Shown piece after piece: positions 52,845 through 64,000 of a stretch of DNA of 64,000 bases; the first letter of the stretch is position 1; every line of letters begins with the position of its first letter. Where the stretch lies: NCBI GenBank assembly GCA_033239005.1, contig BSQZ01000035.1, positions 124,001 through 188,000 on the forward strand, in the 5' to 3' direction. This DNA is from Lamellibrachia satsuma. Taxonomy: Eukaryota; Annelida; Polychaeta; Sabellida; Siboglinidae. The notes beneath the pieces were generated by a model. It did no database searches. It was given only the letters and a program-made list of their open reading frames with translations, and was not told the origin of the DNA. The translations under genes and the position numbers were made by a program.

Positions 52845-55800
52845 CTGCAACACGCATGAACAACTATATTAATTTCTCTGTGTTAAAGAACCTCTGAAAA
52901 TTCCTCGAAACATCGATTTATTTCTATGGTTTATCATTTCAACTTAGAGAGTAATCCAAACATATGTGCTAGTTACTTGTTGGTGTTCACAAGACAGCTT
53001 AACCAAAGGCAAATGATACTCATTCAACCGAGGAATGTTTTGAAAATTTTAATTTTGGGGAATGGAAACTGTGTCACTTGAAATTGTGACTGCTGATTTC
53101 GGCAATATGACGTCAGCAAACAAAACGGTTAATCGAGGTTAGAAGCGGAAAACGGGTCCAACGTAATTAATGATATACAGGGAATCGTGTGTGAATTTAC
53201 GACACTCTTCACCTGTTGTTAACCAAATTCAAATTGCTATACTGTATATTTTAAAGGGCGTTTTACTTTTGGAATAACTAAAGGATTTTCTTCTCGACGT
53301 TATAACAACAACATTGTTTGGTGACCTGTCAAAAACACAACTGAGCTTTTCTGAGTTCCTTAGAAATTGAACAAGTCACATAACCATTACTTAGCAAGTC
53401 AATGAGAGTGAAGGCCTCAAGCTGCTCGTATTCCTGGACACGCAGGTCGCGCATGTAGATATTCAGCTCCAGAAAGTTGGCACTGAAACAAATTCGTAAG
53501 GAACTTTGAATGTCTTACTCATTCTTAAACAAGGATATAAATGCGCTAGGAAGAAAAAAGGAGCTGACATAAACCGATTCCATAACTGAGATATCGTAGC
53601 TATGAGAAACATTAAAAATAATGTGGTTTAAAACAATAGGGACAAGGAGATTAAGAGGAAATCAAACAGTAGTTTGTAAAATATCAAATGGTTATGATAT
53701 TGATACAAGCATTAAGTACTGACTTAAGGAAGATAGAAGAATTGGACGTCACTAAGTAACATTAATGAAGGAACAGCGTAGATTGGGTATAAGAAAGTAT
53801 GCGTTATCACAGAGAACCATATATGAATGGAACAAATCGTCTACTGATTGGGTAAATGCTAGCAGTTTGAAATACTTATATAAATAACAGAATTGACAAA
53901 TATGGGCGGGTTTGCGCGTGCGTGCGTGTGTGCATGCGTACATGTGGGTGTATGTGTGGGCGTGTGTGGTGTGGGTGTGCGGGTTTAATAAAACAGGAGG
54001 AAATACCTGTAAAAAGTTCCGTCCAATCGGGTCTTTTGAAGGAAAAAGTCCAGCCTGTTCTTGAACGTGGTTAGGTTCCGTAACGAAATATTAGAATATA
54101 AATTTAGTGGATCACCCACCCATATATCATCCATGCAATCGTTGCCATTTATCTCACCACGTACCAGCTTGGCATATGTAGAGTTGTCATCCTTAATCAT
54201 GAAATATTTGCGCATAGCATATTTTTCAGAACCGGTCTTGTAATGGTCGTACAGTTTAGCATAGAATACACGCAGCAAGGGTTCCTCTGCAGCGTCGACT
54301 TGGCACAAACAGCCCATCTGAATAATATGTTTATATTCAATTAAATATTTAGTGAAGATTTCGCTTATTTTCAACATGAAATCTTGAACATCTCCAACCA
54401 GTTGCGTTATTCTGTCCGACGTAAGCATGTTGGCGAGGTGTATTCTGCTGGCATTTCCTTCATTCTTCAAGTTGTGCAGGTATGCGTCAATTGCACCGAC
54501 TGTGCCTATGCTATTTAACTCAATCAAGTAACTCTTCGTTTTCCGAAGTGCATACATTAAATAATTCACGCTACTCTGAAGATGAACTGTTTTGGCAATA
54601 AAACGTACTTTATGATCTTCGAATGTGTCCCTTGCTCTTATAATACGTTGAAGTGGTTGACGTATGACGAGCGACTCGTATAATTTTAGATCTTTGGCAT
54701 ATTCGACTGAAGCTTGCCAGAATCCATTAGTGTAACTGAGAAATGTATTATTTTTTCTGTGACTGCCATTGTTGTGCATACAAAGCAACCCGTCCATGGT
54801 TTCTATATATTGCTTGATATGTCCTATGAGTCGAGTGTACGTCTCATTTATTTTCGTGCTTTGCTTGAACAATTCTGCTGTTAGATAGAACGAGTCGTAC
54901 CTGCCGTTCGGTGTAACCGTGTAATTCAACAACGGGACGACATTACAGTAGGCGATGTGCACTCGCTCCAGGTTGTATAACGCTCTCTTCGAAGCGATGA
55001 GCTTTTCCTCTAGACGCAGTCGTATGACTGCCCGCCAAGTGTTTTGTTTAGTCGTGTCTACTGAATCTCTAAATATTGTAGAGAGCTCAAACGAGCCAGA
55101 CACACAGTCATGCAATTTCATTTCATCCCAACCGACAATAAAAGAATCATGTAAGGCGTCCTGCATTTTCTGAAATCCCAGTGCCATTACAGTATTGTAT
55201 CCGTAATCAAATATTGTTCTCGCAACAGGGCCAAACGAATCAAATATGCCTTCCAAATCAATGTCGAAGTCACGCTTGTCTAATATTGGTAGCCCTCTGA
55301 GAACTCGTTCAGCCTCGTCTATGTTAGCTTTCCGTCTGTCGGGCAATAGACGTTCTTGGGTATTAAGCGATTTGTTCAGGTTCTTCCCTACTTCATCGGC
55401 GAATCTCGCAGACAAATCGATTCGGTTTTGGTTGTTTTGGTTGGCAGCCGCGTAACTTAAAGACGCTTTGTAATGCATGGCACCGCACGCCTTCGGACAC
55501 ACGCAAGTGGCAGCCATGTTTTTCTTGAATGGTTCTGAAAGACAAACGACCCTTTAGATATTGTCGTAGTTCATCACGTATGTGGGAGTTGTTATAACGT
55601 CGACATGTTATTTGGTTGCTCGAGTCCGTATGAAATATAGGTTTGTCCAGAGAGTTGCCACTTGTAAGAAGCCTACATGGCAAAGGTATGACGTTCTTGA
55701 AATATATGGCTTAGAGGTACAGGCATAGACATAAATTTGTCCCGTTTTTTTTATAGACGGATGCTTCGAATTCTAGGTATACGACGCACGAGAGATATAC

Positions 55801-58800
55801 GTTCGGCCGGACACGTTCGGGAAATGGCTCCTGTCTGATGGTCGTTGCCGTCGGGATATTTCATTGTTAACTATTTTGCAGTCGATGAATTGTCAACGAA
55901 AATTACTGTTTGATTTCAATGTAGACTTACCTATCGTAGGCAGCAGGCACCTTGTATACTGGGAGACGTTGCACACGGGCGGTTTGTCTGTAAACAATAG
56001 TGCAAGAAATAGGTGTTTTGTGACTGAGTTACTTAGAGTACACTTTGCGTCGTCAATCGCTACGCTAACAGAAGGCGTTCGCGTTTGTTTATTCACGCTG
56101 AACTAAGGAGGTGTATAGTTGCGGAGTTAATGACAGACGTTAAAATTGGTTGCACGCTTGTATTCAACTGGATCGTGTCCGTCAGAATAATGGCATTCCA
56201 AAAGGGATATCGTATTCCAAAAGAATACTCCATGCAGAATTAACTATTGTGTTGATCGTTGCAGTAATTAACAGGGCACGAAGAAGTGTAAAACTTATGT
56301 TACTTGCCCTATTACACATACAAATACATATTACTGAATAAAATATAGTATGTAACTGTACGCATGTGACAGATTGGTTTGTTTTTTTTAAACATAGTAC
56401 ATCATGTCCATTTATAGCAGGGCGAACGTGAGGTAGTAAATTTATTTATGTCCCAAACCAATTTGAATTCGCAGTAAATTTAACGAAAAACACCTCAATA
56501 AATTTAGATCAAAAGTATTATTTTATACTTCCAGTAATTTTTTTCACCATAAATAGATACATATCAGATATATAAGGTTTCAAAATTTTAGCTTTATCAT
56601 TGTTTAAAAAAAAATTTAAATTCCGACAAAAAATGTGTGAACTCTCAAGAGAATTCCAGAGTTGTATTCCTTTAATAGATAAGATGATAAATAGCTTTGG
56701 TCCTAAAATAGAACCTTGAGGAACATCACAACGTATATTTAGTGTGACTGATTCACAATTTTTATACTGAACAAATTGTTTTCCGTTTTCCAAATAACTC
56801 ACTATCCGTTTACGTGCAATACTTTTTTGGCCAATATATCATGATCAACAGTGTCAATAGCTTTGCTTAGGTCAACAAATACTCCAATAGCATACTTTTT
56901 GTTGTCTAGTGCATTTGTAATTTATTCAACCAATTCCAACAGAGCATGATAAGTTGACATATTAGATCTAAAATACTGGCTTGGACTGAGTACATCATAA
57001 TTATTTAAGCATTTTTCCAACCTGTTATTATATAATTTCGTTATTGGATATGATAATTGAGGTAACAGCTAAGGTCTGTATTTTGTAAAAACACCCCTTT
57101 CATCAGACTTAAATAGTGGAAAAAACTTTGGACAATTTCATTTTGCTAGGAAATACTCCCATTTTCTTAAGCGAAATTATAACCTAAGCCTCATAATGAA
57201 CCACGTTTACCTGTATTGAACGGGGGCATATAGTAATCTCTGCAGCCACAAGTGTCGACAACGAAGTCGGTGACGCATTCCCTGTAGCAGGCCGCCTGCG
57301 AGTAACGACTGAAGTAGCGCAGCTTTCGGTGTCTCACACAATCACCGTGTGGCGGCGGCAGGTTGGTCTCCTACAATTTTTACATTCACCGCACAAGGGA
57401 CAAGAGTGCCAAAGGAAACTCAATCTATGAATGTTTCTCGCCATATGAATGACTCTATGTGCAATTAGTTATCAGTTTTATAATTAATTGGTTCAATACA
57501 ATTTTATAATAAATTATCGCACATTTCTGACATATATAAAAGGTAAAAGGTGTATCGTTTATGTTTTGCCCATTGATTGCCAGAGCCTAGTCTTGTTCCG
57601 GGGCCACAGTTAAAAGAGATGGTACTTACTTTCGAGACGCTTACTGCAACAAAGGTGTGCATTCCTACTGGGACGTTATCACCTATGTCCTGCACCATTG
57701 GTATGACGCCTTGGTTGTGTAGACGAAACTTCAATCCCACTGCGTTGTTTGGACCCTTCGTGTACTGGTACTGTTCGGTGTTCACCACCAGTTGTAGTCC
57801 GTTTTTGACTCCTACAGAACATCGACCGATTCTGAAGTGTAACTGTTGATTACATACTGTATAGATATTGCAATACTTTACATTTATTAAACGATACTGG
57901 TTTAATGAACGAGGTGTTTCAGAATGTTGCATAACAGTACAATACAACATAACACTCGTAAAAAAAACGTATTTATTATATACGTTGATAACTAGCACAT
58001 GAACACATTTAATGCAATAAAACGACAATGTACTACTTATTCACAAGTCGAGATGTGACCAGATTATTTCGGGAAGTCATCCGCCCTAGCAACTGGTAAA
58101 AGGATGTAATTTAGTAGGAAGATCTTGTCGAGTGTAACTCTGTTTGATTAAATCAATTATACCTTATAAGAAAAATAGAAATATTACAAAATATGGACCT
58201 GTCCAGGGGTTGAGTGAAGGGACAGTACAGTCCCCACTCAGTGACAATTCGAAAACATCAACGTAAACATTATACACTTTTATTATCAAATAGGACATTG
58301 TCACAAAGTGGTTTGGGAGAACGATTTTGGGATTATCTCCTGCCCCTTTGTACATTTAATTAAATTAAAAGAATTTGCACCAGTAGTGCACACACGGTAG
58401 TCTATGTAATAGCGCTGCCATCTAACGTACGGCAGGGTGTGATATTGGCACAATGCAAGGGTTTCACTTGGTGAGTAAGGTATAACTACTTTAGTAAATT
58501 TTTTACTATTTTAAATTTGCGCATAATTCCTTCCGTTAGGATGGTCAAATTTAGCATGTGTAGAACGGGTTTGACGTGATTGATACAATGGTATAATTGT
58601 TAATCACATTTAGTGATGATATAAGAATTTTAATGTACGAACTAGCCAGTTGTTGTTCGGCAAGCCAGCAAAGTGCGACAAATGATTTAACACATTTGAT
58701 AGGTGCGAGATAGCTCGGAATATTCGTTTTATTAATATAACACATTAAGTTGTAGGAGTTGAGTGATACTAGCCTTGTTTCCGTCGCAATGCATAAATTT

Positions 58801-60103
58801 GGGTGATATTAAATTTAGGTGTAAATAGATGTAAATTGAGGTTTTTGGAGGAATCTGAAGATTGTTGGTCGGTTATGTAATGCGGCTATTCTAGAACTGA
58901 AGTCTTGTATAGGGCCCAAACCCGAAGTCCTAGGAACGTGATGTCGCAATCCTAGGGATGAATTAGGTTGCGTTAAGCTCTGCTATTGGTTAGTTAGACT
59001 TCCGGCACAATATGGCTGCCGTAGTATATAACGAATTTGCATGATGTCGCAGATCGGAGATGATGTGAGTTGTATAAAATCAGCTTGTTTACTTAAGCAA
59101 CCTAGCGATGGTATTTGGTGATTGAGTCGTGCTAGTGGCGCCAAATAGCGACCAATGGCAGATGTCATGTTTGGTATCATTGGAAAACTTGTTTACTGAT
59201 ATTGTTTATCCTTGCGTAAGCATTTAATTACGGTGGAGTTGTTGATTTGTGTCGCCGATAGCATAATGGTTAAGTAAATATGTTTACGTTCTCACTTTCG
59301 ACAGTGGGTTGGGATAAAGGAAATTTGTAAAGTGCTTTCTTCTGCTATAAATCTTGTACGAGATGCACTTGGGTGTACACCATAATTATGTGTGTGTATT
59401 GTCTAGGTTTATTATGATATAGATATTATGTAGGATATTATTTGATTTGAATGTTTGATACTGGGGTGTTTTGGTGCAACTATTACGTAACTTTTCACAA
59501 GTCAACTTGCAAGTTGCATAGGCAACCAAACCTTTCCGGGGTCTACGTGAGATATGTATGCACTAAAATAACGAAGGATAGACTAAGGCACAAATTTAAT
59601 CAATTGAGAAATGTAGCTGTAGGTATCATGCTTGAAAAGGTTATCCACATCCTGTTCATGTGTGTCATTAGATAGTCATCATACCAATTGATTTACACGC
59701 CAAGCAGTGTACCTGCAATTTATGTAGAAGATATGATTATTTACCAGTGGCGTTGACCTTATTGTTGGGGTTGATTCGGGCGTTGAACGTGTAACATATT
59801 CTGGCATCAGTCATGGTTAACTCGAAATCTTCGTGACTGCACTTCGCTCCCTTCCATCGACAACTAATGTGACAGTAACATGTAGGTGTGATTAGTGAAC
59901 AACAACAAACAAGTATCGCACTACCATGCCAACACATTCATCATACTTGATGGGTCTCACGCTCATGTACGCACGTACACACACGCACGCACACGCACAC
60001 ACGAACATACGCACACGCACGCACGCACGCACGCACAAGCACACACGCGCCCACGCGCACATCTCTCTCTCTCTCTCTCTCTCGCTCGCTCGCTCGCTCG
60101 CTC

Positions 60104-60170
<67 letters not shown>

Positions 60171-60516
60171 GGGTAAAGTTAATGAGATTGTTGTCATCAT
60201 TGCAACAATAACCATCTCCATCATCCATCTAAATATAATAGCATCACTATCGATATTGTTGTCAACAGCATAGACAAGTCATTATTACAAGTAGTACACT
60301 GTAGTACACTGCGAAATTTACATACAAGAGACATCGGACTATCAAGAAACTTACGACGCAATCATATCTTCCTTGCGGTGTGCATGCAGTCGGTAGACAT
60401 CAAGCATCGACTGGTTGCTGACGCCCCACTTCGTGTAGTTGAACGTGGAGATATTTGTACGATTGTACATGTCGTTCAACCAGTGGTATGAGTGACTTTC
60501 CTCGGTAGCCAGTAGT
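52699..60516 (-). CDS. DEG/ENaC (ASC) channel gene, exons 2-8, with a very large extracellular insertion
   Basis: Seven exons (60,516-60,355; 59,863-59,745; 57,856-57,630; 57,370-57,211; 55,534-54,007; 53,482-53,391; 52,844-52,699) join without a frame break to 810 residues and TAA. Family landmarks in order: TDARICYTFN (exon 3), GLQLVVNTEQY and RLHNQGVIP (exon 4), C...YSQAACYRECV...CGCRDYYMPP (exon 5), CVCPKACGAMHYKASLS (exon 6), LNIYMRDL (exon 7), GGSLGLLICASVITLFEA = TM2 (exon 8). Members are trimeric sodium-permeable channels of the plasma membrane. Between the CP..C/Y..S motif and LNIYMRDL lie about 480 residues, against about 35 in ASIC1 as I remember it, with about nine N-x-S/T sequons. 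The TM1 exon was not found up to 64,000. The tail is short and basic. The gene looks functional, but exon 1 and the promoter are unseen. Confidence 0.85.
53391..53482 (-). CDS. DEG/ENaC gene, exon 7
   Basis: TTTGTTTCAG acceptor and A|GTAATGG donor. Encodes ANFLELNIYMRDLRVQEYEQ then FTLIDLL, corresponding to the last palm strand and wrist before TM2 (ASIC: LVLDIFFEVL). Confidence 0.92.
53745..53985 (+). mobile_element. LINE 3' fragment and GTGT-rich tract in intron 6
   Basis: Plus strand reads RRLGIRKYALSQRTIYEWNK; a GTGCGTGTG-rich tract follows at 53,905-53,985. Shared with copy A. Confidence 0.7.
54007..55534 (-). CDS. DEG/ENaC gene, exon 6 (1,528 bp, insertion exon)
   Basis: TTTGTCTTTCAG acceptor and ACAG|GTATTT donor, open throughout. 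The first 30 residues hold ASC motifs (TCVCPKACGAMHYKASLS). The remaining about 480 residues, starting NQNRIDLSARFADEVGKNL, are unlike any domain I recognise. They look mostly helical, with stretches such as RLRLEEKLIASKRALYNLER and TQLVGDVQDFMLKISEIF, few Cys, and sequons NYT, NET, NGS, NNT, NAS, NST, NIS, NLT and NKS. This suggests a glycosylated extracellular helical domain. Two decayed paralogues keep parts of it. Confidence 0.88.
56520..57150 (-). mobile_element. LINE RT fragment in intron 5
   Basis: The minus strand reads IGVFVDLSKAIDTVDHDILA, a stop, then YLENGKQFVQYKNCE and VPQGSILGPKLFII: RT motifs with breaks. Confidence 0.75.
57211..57370 (-). CDS. DEG/ENaC gene, exon 5 (Cys-rich)
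   Basis: AAAATTGTAG acceptor and ACAG|GTAAAC donor. Encodes ETNLPPPHGDCVRHRKLRYF, SRYSQAACYRECV and DTCGCRDYYMPPF, with the Cys ladder typical of the ASC thumb region. Absent from copies A and B. Confidence 0.92.
57630..57856 (-). CDS. DEG/ENaC gene, exon 4
   Basis: TCTATACAG acceptor and AAA|GTAAGTACC donor, 75 codons plus two bases. Encodes GRCSVGVKNGLQLVVNTEQY and GDNVPVGMHTFVAVSVSK. Confidence 0.92.
57857..59744 (-). other. DEG/ENaC intron 3
   Basis: No exon or independent gene seen. Paralogous along its length to 13,264-14,932. Confidence 0.7.
59745..59863 (-). CDS. DEG/ENaC gene, exon 3
   Basis: TGTCACATTAG acceptor (weak pyrimidine tract) and ACTG|GTAAAT donor. Encodes KCSHEDFELTMTDARICYTF and NARINPNNKVNAT. 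Confidence 0.88.
59970..60168. repeat. (AC/GC)n and (CT)n microsatellites in intron 2
   Basis: ACGC/ACAC tract, then CT with CTCG interruptions. The CT part is longer than in copy A. Confidence 0.95.
60355..60516 (-). CDS. DEG/ENaC gene, exon 2
   Basis: TTGTTGCAG acceptor and GTC|GTAAGT donor. Encodes LLATEESHSYHWLNDMYNRT, FNYTKWG and MLDVYRLHAHRKEDMIA. The first base completes a codon, so an upstream TM1 exon in phase 2 is required. Confidence 0.88.
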
Positions 60517-60644
60517 CTGCAACAATGTGTTGACAATGCTGAGTTCGCAGCTATTCACCAGCAAACAATGACGTGTCTAGCTGTAATCGGGAAACAGCAC
60601 TTGCCATGGCGTTATAGTCAAGTACTGTGATGAACCTATTTTGG

Positions 60645-60960
60645 TCTATGCTGCCCCATTGCTCTTTATTGTATCACGATGATGAGTATATCGGGACCAC
60701 TGGACCATTTGACCACTGCAGACAAGTTTCCCAGTTTCTCCTATCGTATTAAGACTATGTTTTTCAAGTTCCAAGTTAGTTTTGATTGATGTCATTACTG
60801 CTATAGGTATTTCGTCACTTTTTCCTCTGCCCAAATAAGGCACTCCTAAACGCGGATCTTCATGGGGAACTAGGATAGGCAGCCGTTCTATGTTCTCTTT
60901 TCCTTTTATTTGTAGAAGAAGTTTACCATCCCAATGGACAGTCAATGCAGCACAGGACTT
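60645..60960 (-). mobile_element. Conserved transposon-derived(?) fragment, copy 2
   Basis: Reads TVHWDGKLLLQIKGKENIER, LPILVPHEDPRLGVPYLG, then an internal deletion that removes the NTG segment before TGKLVCSGQMVQWSRY. Confidence 0.5.
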
Positions 60961-61320
60961 AATTTCAAATATTTAATAACTTGAACTATATTTTCCCCAA
61001 AAAGTGCCCATAGTGACAACAAGCGTAATACCTTGGACTACACGCAACCCACGAAGCGCTTCCTAATGACCATATATGTATTAACTTGACCTATATTTCT
61101 CCCACGAAGCGCCTCTAGTAACAACTAATGTGATAACACCTATATTCCATCCAATAAACATCTTTAAGCAACGAATGAAACAACGAAACAGCAAAAGTAC
61201 AGTAGTAGCAAAATATGATACAGCAAAACAGCGAATCAGCAAAAGCGACAAAGTAGCAAAACAACGAAACAGTGAAACAGCAAAAGTAGGGAAGTAGCAA
61301 AACAACTAAACAGTGACCCA
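60960..61320 (-). repeat. Satellite plus minisatellite, copy 2
   Basis: The same pair as at 16,190-16,550: GAAGCGCCTCTAGTAACAAC units, then GAAACAGCAAAAGTA units. Confidence 0.8.
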
Positions 61321-61544
61321 CCAAACAGGTTGGTAATTGGCAATTTTCCGCTCCTGTAAACCTAACTGTGTTTTAGGATCTTGGGCAACCGCTCCATTAA
61401 CCGTATATTTATTTGCGTATGTTACCCTAATTAGTGATTTTATTTAGATGATTTCGCCTTAGCCATTTTTTTCAGCATAACATTTTGTGGCGATACTCTA
61501 ACGAGTTGGACTAAGTTATGCAGGTACTACTACCTACTGATGCT

Positions 61545-61905
61545 GCTGTTTCTGCTGCTACTACTACTACTACTAATGATAATAATAGTAATACTACTAC
61601 TACTAATAATAATACCAATAATGTTCTTAATAATGTACTACGGGTACTTCTACTAATAATGTTCTTAATATAGTAATAATATTAATGTCCAGTATACATA
61701 TTAGTAATGAAATCAGTTTTTGCCATTCCTGAATACAGTGGCATATGCCACAGTAGCGGATAAGAAAATAGTCCAAAGGTAGCTTTTCAGAATGAAATGA
61801 ATGGGTTCGTTTGTAATGTAATTAAATTTTTAAGTAATCGGTTTGTGAGTAGGAAGTATTTTAATATATAATTGTAATAGTAAGTTGCATCGCAGTAGGG
61901 ATATT
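61545..61905. repeat. (TAC)n patch and a short dispersed repeat
   Basis: CTACTACTAC run near 61,555-61,605. Then a copy of the GTAAGTTGCATCGCAGTAGG repeat at 61,795-61,900 that is absent from the otherwise matching copy A block, so it inserted after duplication. Confidence 0.7.
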
Positions 61906-62434
61906 TGCATTACATTTTCACTAATTTTATGACCTGAGAATGTGACGTGTATTGTATACAGCAGTGATTTCTTGTTAGCGTTGATGTATCTATTTGCTAT
62001 ACATTTGAACAAGCATACTAACTTTTAGAAACATACTTTCCTGTTGTACTATTGATTCAAGCCCGTTCCCTAGTGCATAACTCGATCTACTGAAATTAAT
62101 TAGTAAACAAATTTCATGAAAATTTTAAGTACTGAGCCGCTTTAGTGTAGTCAATAAGTATGTTGTAGGAACATAACAATGATGTAACTAATGGTGTGCC
62201 CATGGCTTCCTTGAACATATGCCATATGGAGCTTCTGCACTCTAGCCCTTAATTCTATTAAGTAATAGAACAGGGAAAAGAGGTAGGTTTCATTATTATT
62301 TATGTCGCTTATCTAAGGAGAGTAGATCGCGTGACGTTTTGTCTGGATGATAAAAGCAGCTGATATGTATGTATCAACGAGTTGAACCGTATGCGTACAC
62401 GTCTCCGCGTGTGAAGCCTTGTAATTTGTTGAAC

Positions 62435-62460
62435 ATATTTAATACAAAGGCACCCATCCA
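62435..62460 (+). promoter_or_regulatory. Possible core promoter (TATA-like)
   Basis: ATTTAATACAAAGG here and ATTTAATATAAAGG at 17,397 in the paralogue, each about 30 bases before the first ATG of a short open frame. Only suggestive. Confidence 0.25.
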
Positions 62461-62474
62461 GTGCTCACCATTTT

Positions 62475-62655
62475 ATGACCACACTGCTCGGTCAGCACAA
62501 ACAGACAAGACACCCTGAGAAACCCGTTCATCCGAATCTCAAGATGTATATGAAATGCAACGAAGACAAGACCAAAGATCAGCGCACTCTGGATATATAT
62601 GTTGGTCCACATTATGTCGACATGGTGGAATCAAACGTCGAAGAAACGGAGAATG
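62475..62655 (+). CDS. Possible first exon of an unknown plus-strand gene
   Basis: ATG-initiated open frame, MTTLLGQHKQTRHPEKPVHP then MYMKCNEDKTKDQRTLDIYV, ending at AATG|GTAATA, a plausible phase-1 donor. No family recognised. The paralogous copy at 17,437 has an early stop, so coding is supported here only by openness and the TATA-like upstream box. Confidence 0.3.
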
Positions 62656-62985
62656 GTAATAAACTTCAGTTTAGAATCTCTTTACAGGGCTAACTTAAAC
62701 CAAAAGCGTGTCAGTTGTAATGATGCATAAAAAAGCGTTTACATATATAAATGCTAATGTGTAAATGTAAACCTAATGATCCAGAATAAAACACTGCATA
62801 AATAACAAACTGGTCCATATAAATAATGTATGTATGTATGAGCAAATCTCAATCCAACAAAACACATTAATGCTATAATCAACAATACTGCTCAGAATTG
62901 ATTGCATCAAATAATGTTCCTCATATGTAGTAAGTAAAGTAATTCCATCAATGTATATGAACTCTGCCATCCATTCCAAGAGTGG

Positions 62986-63072
62986 CCATGCCCTGGACCC
63001 CTGGTGGCAAGAGAGCGAGGGGAGACCCAGGGAGACGTGGAGGAGATCAGTAGAGCGGGAGATGAAGGTTCA
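62986..63072 (+). mobile_element. LINE C-terminal tail fragment
   Basis: Reads DPWWQESEGRPRETWRRSVE and REMK, resembling the 'KRGRP..TWRR.VE.E.' tail of LINE RT proteins. Confidence 0.55.
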
Positions 63073-63264
63073 TTAATATGAACGCTGTAGTGGAATCACC
63101 ATTATCGTGACAGTAACACGTACAAACCTACTTGTGCTTTTAAAATTAAATGAATAAATATTAACAAATAGTGTATGTTATTTTAATGATGATTTGCATC
63201 AAATGCTTAAACTTACAATAAGCAGTCACATATGAATGTAATCTGCATTTCTACCAATACATAA

Positions 63265-63365
63265 TTTAATTGTTAATTGATTTAATTTAATTGTTCAACT
63301 AACTTTTTAAATTAATTGTAATTTCATTAATTAAATGTCAAAGATAATTGTCCCATGCCTGCCGC
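63265..63365 (-). repeat. AT-rich element, partner of 34,270-34,455
   Basis: TTAAT/AATTAA-rich, ending CCATGCCTGC, the reverse of GCAGGCATGG. Confidence 0.45.
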
Positions 63366-63779
63366 AGAGCTACTTGAGTAACGCGAGAACACTCTCTAAC
63401 GTTCGGCATCATCCCAGGCGTTGAATTCAAATTTTCTTCAAATAGATTCGATCACGTATATAAAACAATTTATTTGTTAAACTGCTCTTTTTTCCAAAAT
63501 AATTTAGGTGCACCGCGTGTTACAAGTCATGCAGTGCAGGAGGTGCAGAAAATGTCATGCAGTGCAGGATGTGCAGGAGGTAATTATTGTGTTCGTCAGT
63601 TCTACTGTTATTGTAAATGTTTCTATAGTTCACAGGCGGCTGGTAACCGGGCTGGTCGATATTTTTTCGTTGTACCTACCTCGCACAGATGTTAATAACA
63701 ATGTTAATGTTACCATATACGAGACTGTCTCCACCTATCTGTTGCCCGTTCACGACTAGCCGCAATACTTTCTGAATTG

Positions 63780-63905
63780 AATGAATGGGTTCGCTTAATA
63801 ATGTAATTACACTTTTTAAGTAATCGGTTTGTGAGTAAGTGGTATTTTATATATATAATTTTGGTAGTAAGTTGCATCGCAGTAGGTATGTTAGTATTAA
63901 GGGTT
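63780..63905 (+). repeat. Short dispersed repeat copy
   Basis: GAATGGGTTCGCTTAATAAT ... TAAGTTGCATCGCAGTAGG, as at 61,795 and 46,735. The stretch 63,366-63,779 shows only a small GTCATGCAGTGCAGGA direct repeat (63,524-63,585). Confidence 0.7.
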
Positions 63906-64000
63906 ATTAGAGTAACTAGTAGATTAGTGCATAACATAGCCAGTTCCAATGCTATTAACCACAAAAAATTGCAACTTATTTTGCTTGTAGGCCTATTGCT

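Overview
The window is eukaryotic, almost certainly from an invertebrate animal. Genes are split by GT-AG introns. Protein fragments are metazoan (a DEG/ENaC ion channel and a RING-H2 ubiquitin ligase). The DNA is AT-rich, with long di- and trinucleotide microsatellites, several minisatellite families and many decayed LINE retrotransposons. Repeat style and LINE types suggest a lophotrochozoan, perhaps a mollusc, but I cannot prove the species or phylum. No bacterial features, rRNA, convincing tRNA or CRISPR array were seen.

Two multi-exon genes can be rebuilt, both on the minus strand. (1) A RING-H2 E3 ligase-like gene at 26,647-31,556 has five exons, all with phase-0 introns. It carries a tandem 12-residue, UIM-like repeat upstream of a complete C3H2C3 RING; its 5' end was not found. 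(2) A DEG/ENaC (ASC) channel gene at 52,699-60,516 has seven in-frame exons giving 810 residues plus stop. Its TM1 exon is not visible in the window. One 1.5-kb exon inserts roughly 480 residues, rich in N-glycosylation sequons, where ASIC-type channels have only the short knuckle segment before TM2.

Both genes have broken partners, so the window is a mosaic of duplications. A decayed inverted copy of the RING gene lies on the plus strand at about 5,490-12,442. A rearranged DEG/ENaC copy lies at 13,052-19,022, its 5' exons on the minus strand and its 3' exons on the plus strand, pointing away from each other. A third, older DEG/ENaC relic on the plus strand keeps a TM1 exon (43,293-43,460) and the start of the large exon (49,651-50,283), where a LINE cuts it off.

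Layout: 1-5,400 LINE fragments and a 36-bp minisatellite; 5,490-13,040 inverted RING pseudogene with CR1-like LINE and pogo-like MITE insertions; 13,050-21,000 rearranged DEG/ENaC copy; 20,870-25,510 two decayed LINEs; 25,950-31,560 RING gene; 31,800-33,750 a LINE inside a CATGG-palindrome array; 33,771-42,000 tandem, inverted and foldback repeats with no recognised gene; 43,290-50,990 DEG/ENaC relic, tyrosine-recombinase relic and satellites; 52,699-60,516 DEG/ENaC gene; 60,640-64,000 satellites and a small conserved TATA/ORF block. The two genes have no evident pathway link; what joins them is shared duplication history.
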